Assembly (NCBI GenBank): GCA_013044305.1 | Contig: JABEUT010000197.1 | Coordinates: 1-24,903 of the forward strand | Reading direction: 5' to 3' | Length of the DNA: 24,903 nucleotides | DNA from: Bacteroidia bacterium | Lineage (GTDB): Bacteria > Bacteroidota > Bacteroidia > JABEUT01 | Shown here: positions 17,202 through 23,957 of the stretch, piece by piece | Layout: every line of letters begins with the position of its first letter | How positions within the stretch are numbered: the stretch's first letter is position 1 | Translations under genes and position numbers: made by a program | The notes under the pieces: model-generated | Told to the model about the DNA's origin: nothing | What the model saw: the letters and a program-made list of their open reading frames with translations, nothing else | Database searches by the model: none

Positions 17202-18284
17202 CTACTTCAGCCTTATCCTTGGATCAAGCAGGGCATATACAATATCCACCGTGATATTAATAATTACAAAAAGTATAGAAGTAACCAGCACCACCCCCAT
17301 CACTACTGGCAAATCATATCGTTCAAGTGCATCTATCACCTCTTTTCCTATACCATCCCAGCCGAAGATATATTCTACAAATACCGCCCCTGCAATAAGG
17401 CTGGCAAACCATCCTGAAATTGCCGTAACAACGGGATTAAGCGCATTTTTCAAAGCGTGTTTGCTTATAATTTTCCTAAGCGGCAGTCCTTTTGCGAAAG
17501 CCGTCCGGATGTAATCCTGCGACAATACTTCAGTCATGGAGCTGCGCGTTAACTGCACTATGATAGCCAGCGGCCTTATGCCAAGGGTAAGGGCGGGCAG
17601 TATCAGGTTTTTTAAATCAAGATATCTACCGTTCCCCTCATCGTCTATTGTCCATAAGTTACCGTCCGGATTCAACCCAGTGTATTTGCTAAGCACATGC
17701 CCGAAAAGCCAGGCAAAAATCAGGCCAACAAAAAATGAGGGGCCTGCGAGTCCGAGAACGGATAAGATTACCGAAATCCGGTCGAATAACGAATCCTTGA
17801 GCAATGCCGCAACGATACCCAGAAAAATGCCGAGCACCGAGGCAAACGATATAGCGGTAACGGCAAGTACGGCCGTATTAGGCAACGTGGATGCTATAAT
17901 ATCTATTACCTTTCTGCGTGTTTGATAGGAACGACGCAGGTATGGGAATTTCAGAACAAGCACTTTGGTTTTGCTTACATTGAAAAGGCTTACAAAGTGA
18001 GAGTATTTGGCCGTATCAAGGTACACGGCGCTGCCGGGTCTCTTCTCATCATAGATGGAAAGGGGCGACAGATCGTTGCAATACATCAGGAATTGGGTGG
18101 ATAGTGGTTTGTCCAAACCAAGGTCTTTATCAATTATTTTTATTGACTGCTGATCGGCACGCTGCCCCAGCATAAGGCGGGCAGGGTCGCCGGGAAGCGC
18201 ATTGAACAGCAGAAAGACAAGCACCAGTACTCCTAACAGTACGAGTATGCCGTAAAATATCCTTCTTAGTATAAAGTTGATCAT
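17202..18284 (-). CDS. ABC transporter permease, OppB/DppB family
   Basis: 360 residues, an inner-membrane permease of the peptide/nickel importer class. The N-terminus (RRIFYGILVLLGVLVLVFLL, then LPGDPARLMLG) is the OppB_TPR/N-terminal signature. Five further helices follow. The EAA loop that contacts the ATPase is in DYIRTAFAKGLPLRKIISKH. The family is usually 305-340 residues; the extra length lies in the periplasmic loop (about 65-130, strings SPLSIYDEKRPG and FPYLRRSYQTRRK). The start overlaps the end of the BT_3928-like gene by 4 bases. No OppC, ATPase or substrate-binding gene is adjacent, so its partners must be encoded elsewhere and the substrate stays open. Confidence 0.9.
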   Translation of the reverse strand: MINFILRRIFYGILVLLGVLVLVFLLFNALPGDPARLMLGQRADQQSIKIIDKDLGLDKPLSTQFLMYCNDLSPLSIYDEKRPGSAVYLDTAKYSHFVSLFNVSKTKVLVLKFPYLRRSYQTRRKVIDIIASTLPNTAVLAVTAISFASVLGIFLGIVAALLKDSLFDRISVILSVLGLAGPSFFVGLIFAWLFGHVLSKYTGLNPDGNLWTIDDEGNGRYLDLKNLILPALTLGIRPLAIIVQLTRSSMTEVLSQDYIRTAFAKGLPLRKIISKHALKNALNPVVTAISGWFASLIAGAVFVEYIFGWDGIGKEVIDALERYDLPVVMGVVLVTSILFVIINITVDIVYALLDPRIRLK

Positions 18285-19396
18285 GTTGTATGAAAGTATG
18301 CCTGTTTTAATTTATTGTAATCGGGGATGGAATGGAAATGCCAGTCTGCGATGATAACGGCGTTCTTCATTAAAATCAGCCCCGGATTGGAGCGTATCAT
18401 GGTTTTCAGAACAACCTCATCGGTATTAAAAAACTGAAACTGCGGGTTATACGCTTTGGTGAATGCGGCAATCTCATCCTCCCCCGAATTGGTCAGGCAT
18501 ATAAATCCAATGTTGTTATTCCTGCATTGTTGGGCAAGCTCATTAATCTTGTGCATAACTTCCCGTCCTCCACCCCACTCTTTTAGGTGAACCGATATTA
18601 GCAGAAGCGTATAACCGGGTATGTTTAAAATGCTGTCGGTTACATTTTCATCGGAGAGGGAATTAATATTGAAGTCTACCGGGTCAATGCCTTTTTTTAT
18701 GGTAACGGTGCGGTATGAAACATACTTCCAGCCGTTGCTGTCGGGAGCCGTTTCAAATTCCTTTTTTACGCCTGTGGTTTTATTCTGATAGGTATAGTAA
18801 TATTTATCAATTTCGGGTATGCCCTTCATAGCCTGTTTCATATCCGTTCCTACCTTGTATGGTCTGAAATCAATTACAGGCAGGTAGTTGTAACAGTACA
18901 ATGAAAATATAAAGGAGACAGCCGTAAAAAGCAGTATTGCGGTGCCTTCGGTGCCTTTACGGAAGGCAGGATTTATATAACTCCTGCCTGCGAATAAAAT
19001 AAGTATAAGTACGAGAAGCACCATGTTCTTCCCGAAAGAGGCCCACGCAGTCATGGGTATGGCATCGCCGAAGCAGCCGCATTCCGTTACCTTGTTATAG
19101 AGGGCTGTGTATAAGGTGAGAAAGGAGAAAAACAATATGGTAAGGAGCAGCAGCCATAAGGTGATTTTTTTTCTGGCGCCAATAAATATCATCAAACCCA
19201 GCACCATTTCCACTATGGGAATTGCAATGGCTAATGGCAACGCCAAGCCGTTGAGCCAGGGTATGTTGAGGGCTTCCTTTGCAAAATACTCCTGAAGTTT
19301 GTATGTAAAGCCTAAGGGGTCGTCGGCTTTAACGAATCCGGAAAAAATAAAAAGAACTCCGACAAGGAAACGACAAATTCTGACTATAATCTTCAT
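18281..19396 (-). CDS. BT_3928-like DoxX/MauE-type membrane protein with thioredoxin-like domain
   Basis: 371 residues. The N-terminal half (about 1-165) has four to five membrane helices of the DoxX/MauE type, with the start MKIIVRICRFLVGVLFIFSG and the cysteine motif ECGCFGD (about 105) seen in MauE-like proteins. The C-terminal half (about 185-371) is soluble and resembles a thioredoxin-like fold (YTLLLISVHLKEW, later NPGLILMKNAVIIADW), but no CxxC active site is present. I recognise the architecture as the BT_3928 family of Bacteroidota, usually found near tpiA. The role is not established; disulfide or quinone redox chemistry at the membrane is the obvious guess from MauE. It overlaps its neighbours by 4 bases on both sides, so it belongs to a tight operon. 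Confidence 0.85.
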   Translation of the reverse strand: MKIIVRICRFLVGVLFIFSGFVKADDPLGFTYKLQEYFAKEALNIPWLNGLALPLAIAIPIVEMVLGLMIFIGARKKITLWLLLLTILFFSFLTLYTALYNKVTECGCFGDAIPMTAWASFGKNMVLLVLILILFAGRSYINPAFRKGTEGTAILLFTAVSFIFSLYCYNYLPVIDFRPYKVGTDMKQAMKGIPEIDKYYYTYQNKTTGVKKEFETAPDSNGWKYVSYRTVTIKKGIDPVDFNINSLSDENVTDSILNIPGYTLLLISVHLKEWGGGREVMHKINELAQQCRNNNIGFICLTNSGEDEIAAFTKAYNPQFQFFNTDEVVLKTMIRSNPGLILMKNAVIIADWHFHSIPDYNKLKQAYFHTT

Positions 19397-19941
19397 GCTT
19401 TCTCCAATTCAGCGAGTCGTATTAATGCAAAAATAGCATAATTCATCAAGTCATAATAATTGGCGTCGGTACCCTCTGAAGCCAGGGTAACCCCCTCGTT
19501 TGTTTCTATCTGCTTTATCCGCAAAAGCTTCATTAAAATAAGATCGGTAAGTGAAGACACCCGCATCTCGCGCCATGCCTCGCCATAATCATGATTTTTA
19601 TTCACCAGCAATGCCCGTGCGCTTTTTACATGCCTGTCAAACTGGGCTTCAATTTCCTGTGCCGGAATCTCCAGGCGCGAATCGTCTTTTAATGACAACT
19701 GGGTAAGCCCTATAACTGCATAATTGAATATGCCCATATAATCGGAACTTACGTTTTCTTCAACCTTCTGTTCCCCCTTTTCTTCAATGCTTCTTATTCG
19801 CTGGGCTTTAATGAACATCTGGTCCGTTATGCTCGTAGTGCGCAATACCCTCCAGGAAGTGCCATAGTCGTGCATTTTTTTCACAAATATGTCTTTACAT
19901 CGGTGTACAGCAGCATCAAACTGCTTAAGCGTATTTGCCAT
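19393..19941 (-). CDS. DUF1599 (Nmad1-like) protein with two internal repeats
   Basis: 182 residues, soluble and mainly helical. The protein is two copies of one unit: residues 8-82 and 101-176. Shared positions are KMHDYGTSWR (22-31) with KNHDYGEAWR (115-124), SITDQ with SLTDL, RIRSIE with RIKQIE, and DYMGIFNYA with YYDLMNYA. The HDYG and D-x-x-NYA motifs are those of DUF1599, which has also been called nucleotide modification associated domain 1. Its biochemical activity is not known to me. The conserved His, Asp and Asn look like a metal or nucleotide site. It is the first gene of the minus-strand operon and is placed beside tpiA and BT_3928-like genes in many Bacteroidota. Confidence 0.85.
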   Translation of the reverse strand: MANTLKQFDAAVHRCKDIFVKKMHDYGTSWRVLRTTSITDQMFIKAQRIRSIEEKGEQKVEENVSSDYMGIFNYAVIGLTQLSLKDDSRLEIPAQEIEAQFDRHVKSARALLVNKNHDYGEAWREMRVSSLTDLILMKLLRIKQIETNEGVTLASEGTDANYYDLMNYAIFALIRLAELEKA

Positions 19942-19965
19942 AAATATGGTTTAAATGTCGAAGCG

Positions 19966-19973
19966 CAAAGATA
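19966..19973 (-). promoter_or_regulatory. -7 promoter element of the DUF1599-tpiA operon
   Basis: On the minus strand this reads TATCTTTG, a perfect TAnnTTTG. The predicted start of transcription is about 19959-19962, leaving a leader of roughly 18-21 bases before the ATG at 19941. No clear TTG at -33 was found. Confidence 0.7.
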
Positions 19974-19996
19974 CGAATATAGTACAGGGAACTAAA

Positions 19997-20019
19997 TTCT
20001 GAAAAAATCCTTTTCAGAA
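19997..20019. repeat. Perfect 9-bp inverted repeat upstream of the DUF1599 operon
   Basis: TTCTGAAAA (19997-20005) and TTTTCAGAA (20011-20019) are perfect inverted copies around a 5-base spacer. They lie 23 bases upstream of the -7 element on the minus strand, covering the place where a -33 contact would be expected. This could be an operator. Lacking a T-run and any upstream transcript to end, it is less likely to be a terminator. Confidence 0.5.
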
Positions 20020-20209
20020 GGCCTAAATGATGCCATATTTTTTCCTCTTTACATTATAGCTGAAATGCTTATTTCTTGCTCCCCAAAGGTCGGGTTAAGG
20101 CCTCCGGTTCGGCGCATTTTCCTCCGGTTTGCTATACCCGGTTATCCGTTACCTAAATATAAAAAAAGGCTGATTTAAACATTTCAATTCAGTTTTTCAT
20201 TTTTTAGTT
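20020..20209. other. Intergenic region between the divergent DUF1599 and rpmH promoters
   Basis: The 296-base gap between divergent genes (19942-20238) holds both promoters and the inverted repeat listed separately. In this middle part I see no open frame with a credible start. It contains a 9-base direct repeat, CCTCCGGTT at 20101-20109 and 20121-20129, exactly 20 bases apart, in an otherwise GC-richer patch (about 20088-20150). No tRNA-like or strong terminator-like fold was seen. Confidence 0.5.
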
Positions 20210-20217
20210 TACCTTTG
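20210..20217 (+). promoter_or_regulatory. -7 promoter element of rpmH
   Basis: TACCTTTG matches TAnnTTTG perfectly and lies 21 bases before the ATG at 20239, giving a short leader of about 15-18 bases. It helps to decide the start, because the upstream in-frame ATG at 20215 overlaps this element and would be untranscribed. Confidence 0.7.
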
Positions 20218-20238
20218 CACCTCAATTTTAAAGAACAG

Positions 20239-20397
20239 ATGAAAAGAACCTTTCAACCCTCGCAGCGTAAAAGACGAAACAAACATGGTTTTCGTGAAAG
20301 AATGTCAACAGCCAACGGCAGAAGAATACTTGCTGCCCGCCGTAGAAGAGGCAGAAAAAAGCTAACCGTATCCGACGAAAAGCAACATAAGAGGTAA
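20239..20397 (+). CDS. rpmH: 50S ribosomal protein bL34
   Basis: 52 residues, very basic. It begins MKRTFQPSQRKRRNKHGFRE and continues with RMSTANGRRILAARRRRGRK, the nearly invariant bL34 sequence, which binds 23S rRNA in the large subunit. The start is ATG 20239; an in-frame ATG at 20215 would add eight residues absent from the family and lies inside the promoter element. The tail (LTVSDEKQHKR) is slightly longer than the E. coli protein and typical of Bacteroidota. In many bacteria rnpA follows, but here the next gene is convergent and unrelated. Confidence 0.98.
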   Translation: MKRTFQPSQRKRRNKHGFRERMSTANGRRILAARRRRGRKKLTVSDEKQHKR

Positions 20398-20402
20398 CCC
20401 TT

Positions 20403-20461
20403 CCCGGTGTTAGCACCCGGCATTTAACCCTTGGCGGGATTCATCCTTAATTGAACCCGCC
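20403..20461 (+). terminator. Tandem hairpins after rpmH, probable terminator region
   Basis: The first hairpin pairs CGGTG with CACC-G around TTAG (about 20404-20420). The second is stronger: GGCGGG (20433-20438) pairs with CCCGCC (20456-20461), and TTC with GAA extends it after one bulged A. A clean T-run is missing on the plus strand, so it may be a weak or factor-assisted terminator. It lies between convergent genes and could serve both strands. Confidence 0.5.
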
Positions 20462-20482
20462 TCCTTACCTTCGATTAAGTTT

Positions 20483-20998
20483 TTAGATTTTACTTAACGT
20501 TTCCGACATTCCGTCCTTCCGGCATATCAGCACCGTATTTTCGCGAAAATCATATTTCCATTCATTGGAAAATATTACACCGAGGTATCTTTCGTAAAGC
20601 CTTCTTCTTATAGTGATAAGGCCGTCAGGTTCATCTTCTTTGCCGATTGCGGTAAACTCATATATCAGCATTTTAGGGTGATGGAACATAAAAATCTTAA
20701 TTACTTCGCCAATAGTATGCATTACGCTGTATAACTCACCTTTATTAGTGGTTACATATTCTTCTCCCTTATACTCATCGTTAACCACGCCAAAGACAAT
20801 GGTGGCGTGAAATATATTGTCTTTTCTCCTGCCAAAACGCACTTCATATTTGGTTCCGGAGGCGGTAGTAAAAAAATACACACTGCCCGAGGGTATATTT
20901 GGGGTAATTATAGGAAAAACAACAGGCACGGTGTTTATTTGACTTTGATGATTTTGAAGCCCCTTTTGGTTTAACTGCTTTCTTACGCAAATATACAT
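20483..20998 (-). CDS. Conserved-looking protein of unknown function
   Basis: Up to 171 residues, soluble, with no signal peptide or membrane helix. The body (from about residue 37) mixes strands and helices: SGTKYEVRFGRRKD, VTTNKGELYSVMHTIGEVIK, HHPKMLIYEFTAIGKEDE, RRRLYERYLGVIF. The pattern of a strand pair, an N-K-G-E helix and an R-x-LY helix resembles small Bacteroidota proteins often found in phage or accessory loci, but I cannot name the family. The start is doubtful. A perfect TATATTTG element covers codons 2-4 after ATG 20998, so transcription may begin near 20981-20984; GTG 20929 would then be the first usable start, giving 148 residues and still keeping the whole body. Confidence 0.6.
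   Translation of the reverse strand: MYICVRKQLNQKGLQNHQSQINTVPVVFPIITPNIPSGSVYFFTTASGTKYEVRFGRRKDNIFHATIVFGVVNDEYKGEEYVTTNKGELYSVMHTIGEVIKIFMFHHPKMLIYEFTAIGKEDEPDGLITIRRRLYERYLGVIFSNEWKYDFRENTVLICRKDGMSETLSKI
20988..20995 (-). promoter_or_regulatory. -7-like element overlapping the 5' end of the unknown gene
   Basis: The minus strand reads TATATTTG, a perfect TAnnTTTG, directly after the first possible ATG of the gene. If it is the promoter, the coding region must start downstream (GTG 20929 is the best candidate). If it is a chance match, ATG 20998 stays possible. Confidence 0.45.
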
Positions 20999-21185
20999 CT
21001 ATTCGCCATATCTGTTTGCGTTACGGCAATTGCAAAAATAGAGAAAACATTATGATTGGCAGACAGAAATATGCAGCAGTTGCTGCCAAAAAGAATTAAA
21101 TATCAGGTTAATTGAACTGTCCGCCGTTTGCCCTTGCAGAAATCCGGCAGCATTTATTCGTTTTGCCCCAGTAGTAAATCTTCAA
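20999..21185. other. Intergenic region between divergent genes, no gene seen
   Basis: This stretch lies between the minus-strand unknown gene and the promoter of the lipoprotein gene. It contains an in-frame extension of the lipoprotein frame (from ATG 21128), but that lies upstream of a perfect promoter element and encodes no signal peptide. No RNA gene or clear hairpin was found. Confidence 0.4.
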
Positions 21186-21193
21186 TAATTTTG
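21186..21193 (+). promoter_or_regulatory. -7 promoter element of the lipoprotein gene
   Basis: TAATTTTG is a perfect TAnnTTTG. Transcription should begin near 21197-21200, which puts the ATG at 21218 about 20 bases downstream and excludes the longer frame that begins at 21128. Confidence 0.65.
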
Positions 21194-21217
21194 TATTCAA
21201 TTCCTTTATACGGCAAC

Positions 21218-21877
21218 ATGTTCAAATTCCGGTTTCCACTCATGCTCGGCATCGCCGCTTTTCTTTGTTCCTGCGGGACTGCGAACAGGGTTGCCTCTTC
21301 TTTTCAGCACCGCAAGTACAGGCACGGATACTATTTTGATGGACAGACCAACCTACGGAAAATGGAATTTCTTGGCAATTCGGAATTGATGGCGAAGCAT
21401 AATATTACAAATGAAGATAAAATCAGGTGGATGCCTGCTGAACGACACAATGCAAGCGAACAGAAAAATACAAAGGCACTTTTATCTTCGGCATGCCGCA
21501 ATCATAGAAGAACAGCATTAGTGCCACTGCCCAAAGCCATAACCTCTGCTGAAGCCCAGGCGCCCGCCGGGTCAAACTTCAATATTATAATCAGTGCGTC
21601 CCCTGACACCGACGACCTCGATTCGCTGGAAATGGCAAAAAGAGACCTCAATTACCTATCGGTTGCAAGCTGCACCTTTTCGGCTTCAGGCGCCTTCATA
21701 ACCCTTCTGGAGCATACCTTGTTCTTATCCGCACTCACCTGGGGTTCCATCATTCTGATGTCCTTAGGCCTTATAGTCGGTATATTAAGCCTGTTCTCTA
21801 ACCGATACTATCTCAACTGGATGGCCGTGGTAGGGTTTGGAATAATAGCGGCATTATTCCTGCTTGTCCTCTTGTAA
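21218..21877 (+). CDS. Predicted lipoprotein with C-terminal membrane helices, unknown function
   Basis: 219 residues from ATG 21218, chosen over the in-frame ATG 21128 because a perfect promoter element lies at 21186 and because the shorter form begins with a normal signal sequence: MFKFRFPLMLGIAAFLCSCG. LCSC is an acceptable lipobox, with Cys19 the lipidated residue. A basic, hydrophilic middle (about 25-145; AKHNITNEDKIRW) leads to two or three hydrophobic helices at the C-terminus (about 150-219; ITLLEHTLFLSALTWGSIIL, IIAALFLLVLL). Small Bacteroidota lipoproteins with a hydrophilic middle and a paired-helix tail are common, but their function is unknown. The next gene follows 39 bases later with its own promoter element. 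Confidence 0.7.
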   Translation: MFKFRFPLMLGIAAFLCSCGTANRVASSFQHRKYRHGYYFDGQTNLRKMEFLGNSELMAKHNITNEDKIRWMPAERHNASEQKNTKALLSSACRNHRRTALVPLPKAITSAEAQAPAGSNFNIIISASPDTDDLDSLEMAKRDLNYLSVASCTFSASGAFITLLEHTLFLSALTWGSIILMSLGLIVGILSLFSNRYYLNWMAVVGFGIIAALFLLVLL

Positions 21878-21903
21878 AGGAGAGAATATTTCCGGGTAAT
21901 TAC

Positions 21904-21911
21904 TATCTTTG
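21904..21911 (+). promoter_or_regulatory. -7 promoter element immediately before the OB-fold-like gene
   Basis: TATCTTTG is a perfect TAnnTTTG ending 5 bases before the ATG at 21917. The spacing to the start codon is identical to that before lpxD, again predicting a leaderless or near-leaderless mRNA. Confidence 0.6.
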
Positions 21912-21916
21912 CATCT

Positions 21917-22549
21917 ATGAGAAAACTTATTCCCTACACACTCCTGGCACTTTTTGCCATAACCATTGTGGCAATGGAAGCAGGCAAAAAGCAATGCCCG
22001 CCCGAAGGCAGCGCCAACCCGAAAAAAGGTAAGCACGCCGAGCTTAAACCGCGTGAGAAAAACCTGAATTTACACATGAACAGGGAAACGCTTCCCCAGG
22101 CCTCCGATTTTGAAAAAACGGTGGGGATTGAAGATTTTTACAACAGCAAGGACGATTCCATTTTCAGTGAGGATAAGGCTGCCACCCTTACCGGTTACAT
22201 ATTCAGGGCTTCCACAAACGGTATGGAATCATGCAACTGCTTTACCGAGGATAAAAACGAATATAGCACCAACGTTTACCTGTCGCCTAACCCCTTAACC
22301 GCCGAAACCCGTCTCGCTGACTGTATTGTTACGGTTATTACCCCATACAGCCGCAGCCTGCACCCCGACTGGACTACAGATTTTTTCAACTATAAGATGG
22401 TAGGTAAAAAGGTAAAGGTTTCGGGGTGGATGATATACAACTATCTCAAGGGAAATCTTTCGGTAGAAACCAATTCGAACGGAACACAGCCCGAAAGGAG
22501 AACAATTTGGGGGCTTTGTCCGGTTACCGGCTTAGAAGAATTGAAGTAA
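21917..22549 (+). CDS. Exported or membrane-anchored protein with OB-fold-like domain
   Basis: 210 residues. The N-terminus (RKLIPYTLLALFAITIVAME) is a signal peptide or anchor. After a charged linker (about 25-60) comes a strand-rich domain (about 90-210): AATLTGYIFRASTNGMESCN, then DCIVTVITPYSR, then GKKVKVSGWMIYN, and a C-terminal TIWGLCPVTGLEEL. The order of GYI, ESCNC, a V-x-V-T-P strand, V-x-V-x-GW and W-x-x-x-PVT-x-E matches small bacterial OB-fold proteins I remember with a W-E-I-H-P-V-T-x-I-E ending; their function is not known to me. The usual His before PVT is Cys here. An envelope location is inferred from the leader. Confidence 0.65.
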   Translation: MRKLIPYTLLALFAITIVAMEAGKKQCPPEGSANPKKGKHAELKPREKNLNLHMNRETLPQASDFEKTVGIEDFYNSKDDSIFSEDKAATLTGYIFRASTNGMESCNCFTEDKNEYSTNVYLSPNPLTAETRLADCIVTVITPYSRSLHPDWTTDFFNYKMVGKKVKVSGWMIYNYLKGNLSVETNSNGTQPERRTIWGLCPVTGLEELK

Positions 22550-22617
22550 GCCTCTTCTTCAACCAAATTTATTTTACACAGCCTGGCTGGAGATACAAAA
22601 AATAAATCTCTGTACAT

Positions 22618-22992
22618 TTATTCCATGGCAAGCAATTTGCCCTTGCTCTTATTGGGCAATTCATCCAGAGGCACCTCAAGGGTAATGGTCTGATCCGCAG
22701 GAACATTCACATGGGCCAGTTTAAAAGTATAGTAACTGGTTTTGGTAAGTATAAAGGAGTAGCTCCCCGGCTTGGGTTTAAGCAAAAGGCACCTGCCGCA
22801 GCCGTCGGTAGCAATGGTTTTAAGAAGCGTGTCGTTTCTGGTGATAAGTACTTTAACCCCCCCTATAAGTTTTCTTGTATCGGCATCCTTGCAGATGATG
22901 ACGATTTTGGGGGGATAGTCAATTACCTTTTGCGCAAAAACCGCAATGAAACAGAACTGACAGGCAATAAGCAGAAGTAGATTTTTTTTCAC
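22618..22992 (-). CDS. Small exported protein with carboxypeptidase-regulatory-like beta domain
   Basis: 124 residues from a GTG start at 22992. The signal peptide is residues 1-21, ending AVFAQ. The mature part is one beta-sandwich-like unit: IVIICKDADTRKLIGGVKVL, then TIATDGCGRCLLLKPKPGSY and ITLEVPLDELP, the pattern of CarboxypepD_reg/transthyretin-like domains (strand, turn, TDxxG, PGxY). Such domains are usually fused to receptors in Bacteroidota; here it stands alone. The pair of cysteines in DGCGRC is unusual for the fold and may form a disulfide. A near-consensus GACCTTTG lies 4 bases before the GTG. It converges with the OB-fold-like gene. Confidence 0.7.
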   Translation of the reverse strand: MKKNLLLLIACQFCFIAVFAQKVIDYPPKIVIICKDADTRKLIGGVKVLITRNDTLLKTIATDGCGRCLLLKPKPGSYSFILTKTSYYTFKLAHVNVPADQTITLEVPLDELPNKSKGKLLAME

Positions 22993-23104
22993 CTTACAAA
23001 GGTCGCAGAGAGCAGATGTGCCGCCACACCCTTCCTTTTTCAGTTTTAAACACTCCCCTGTTAATTAACAAGAAGAATACGGACTTAATGTATAAGCTTA
23101 CCGG

Positions 23105-23920
23105 CTATTGTGCATCTCTTGCCAGCCGCAGTCCTGTGGTTTTATCGTGAAAGCCGGGAGGCGATGCCCCCCTGATGGTGTTTGTGCACCCTTCGTCCCG
23201 AACCAGCCAATTGCCCCCGCGCAGAATCTTCATGGCGCCTGCAGCTGCCCCCTGCGGATTATCCTGCACAGCATCAGGATATTTGCCAAACCAATCGGAA
23301 CACCATTCGCTTATATTACCCGTCATATCAAACAAGCCCAATTCGTTAGGTTTTTTCAGCCCCACCGGATGACTGCCTCCCAGTTTATAATACCAGGCCA
23401 CTTCGTCAATATTATTGCTGCCGCTGAATAAATATCCATGGCTCTTTGCTCCACCCTTTGCGGCATACTCCCACTCTGCCTCGGTAGGCAGCCTGTAATG
23501 ATATTTGGTATGGGCGTTTATTTTACCAATAAAGAGTTGCGCCTCGTTCCAGCTCACATCGCCCACAGGGCAGGTATTGCAGCCGTCGCGGGTCGGAGCG
23601 CCGGTATCCATTACCGCTATCCACAGTGCCTCGGTTACCTCATATCTTGAAATGTAAAAATTGTTCAGTGTTACCTTATGCATAGGCTGCTGAAAACTCG
23701 CACCCTCTACAGTTGAAGTATCAGGTAAACCCATCTCAAAACTTCCTCCATTTACCAAAACCATGTTGGAATCTATGTTTAATACACTCCGTGCAATAAG
23801 CGAATACTTGGCAACGTCAATCGTGCTTTTTTGAGGGGCTGCTTCCCTCTTTACCTGCGAGTAAGAAACTGATACGATAAAAAAGAACAATGCAATGAAA
23901 CATACCAGGAAATGTTTCAC
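23105..23920 (-). CDS. Exported SUMF1/formylglycine-generating-enzyme-like protein
   Basis: 271 residues from GTG 23920. This start is chosen over ATG 23974 because a perfect promoter element (TATTTTTG) and a purine-rich GGGGAGGAG lie between the two and because it gives a textbook signal peptide (MKHFLVCFIALFFFIVSVSYSQ). The SUMF1/FGE-sulfatase domain spans about residues 55-268 in this numbering: MVLVNGGSFEMG, ISRYEVTEALW, PVGDVSWNEAQLFI, YRLPTEAEWEYAAKGG, LGLFDMTGNISEWCSDW and ILRGGNWLV. The last block reads TTGLRLAR where catalytic FGE has GFRCA, so the redox cysteine is missing. It is therefore probably a binding or scaffold member of the family (inference), like the GldJ/GldK type, although neither identity nor gliding genes are seen here. 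Confidence 0.85.
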   Translation of the reverse strand: MKHFLVCFIALFFFIVSVSYSQVKREAAPQKSTIDVAKYSLIARSVLNIDSNMVLVNGGSFEMGLPDTSTVEGASFQQPMHKVTLNNFYISRYEVTEALWIAVMDTGAPTRDGCNTCPVGDVSWNEAQLFIGKINAHTKYHYRLPTEAEWEYAAKGGAKSHGYLFSGSNNIDEVAWYYKLGGSHPVGLKKPNELGLFDMTGNISEWCSDWFGKYPDAVQDNPQGAAAGAMKILRGGNWLVRDEGCTNTIRGASPPGFHDKTTGLRLARDAQ

Positions 23921-23949
23921 AGAATAGCCGATTACTCCTCCCCTGTTTC

Positions 23950-23957
23950 CAAAAATA
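23950..23957 (-). promoter_or_regulatory. -7 promoter element of the SUMF1-like gene
   Basis: The minus strand reads TATTTTTG, a perfect TAnnTTTG. The predicted transcript start is about 23943-23946, with GTG 23920 about 23 bases downstream and a GGGGAGGAG (23936-23944) in the leader, roughly 15 bases before the start. That is long for a ribosome site, but Bacteroidota depend little on it. Confidence 0.6.

Noticed and set aside
20020..20238. Replication origin next to rpmH
   Set aside because: rpmH lies near oriC in some bacteria, but no DnaA-box cluster, dnaA, rnpA or A/T-rich unwinding repeats are present; TTATCCGTT alone is too weak a match.
22588..22610. Hairpin between the convergent OB-fold-like and carboxypeptidase-regulatory-like genes
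   Set aside because: GAGAT pairs with ATCTC around an 11-base A-rich loop, only five to six pairs; too weak to call a terminator with confidence.
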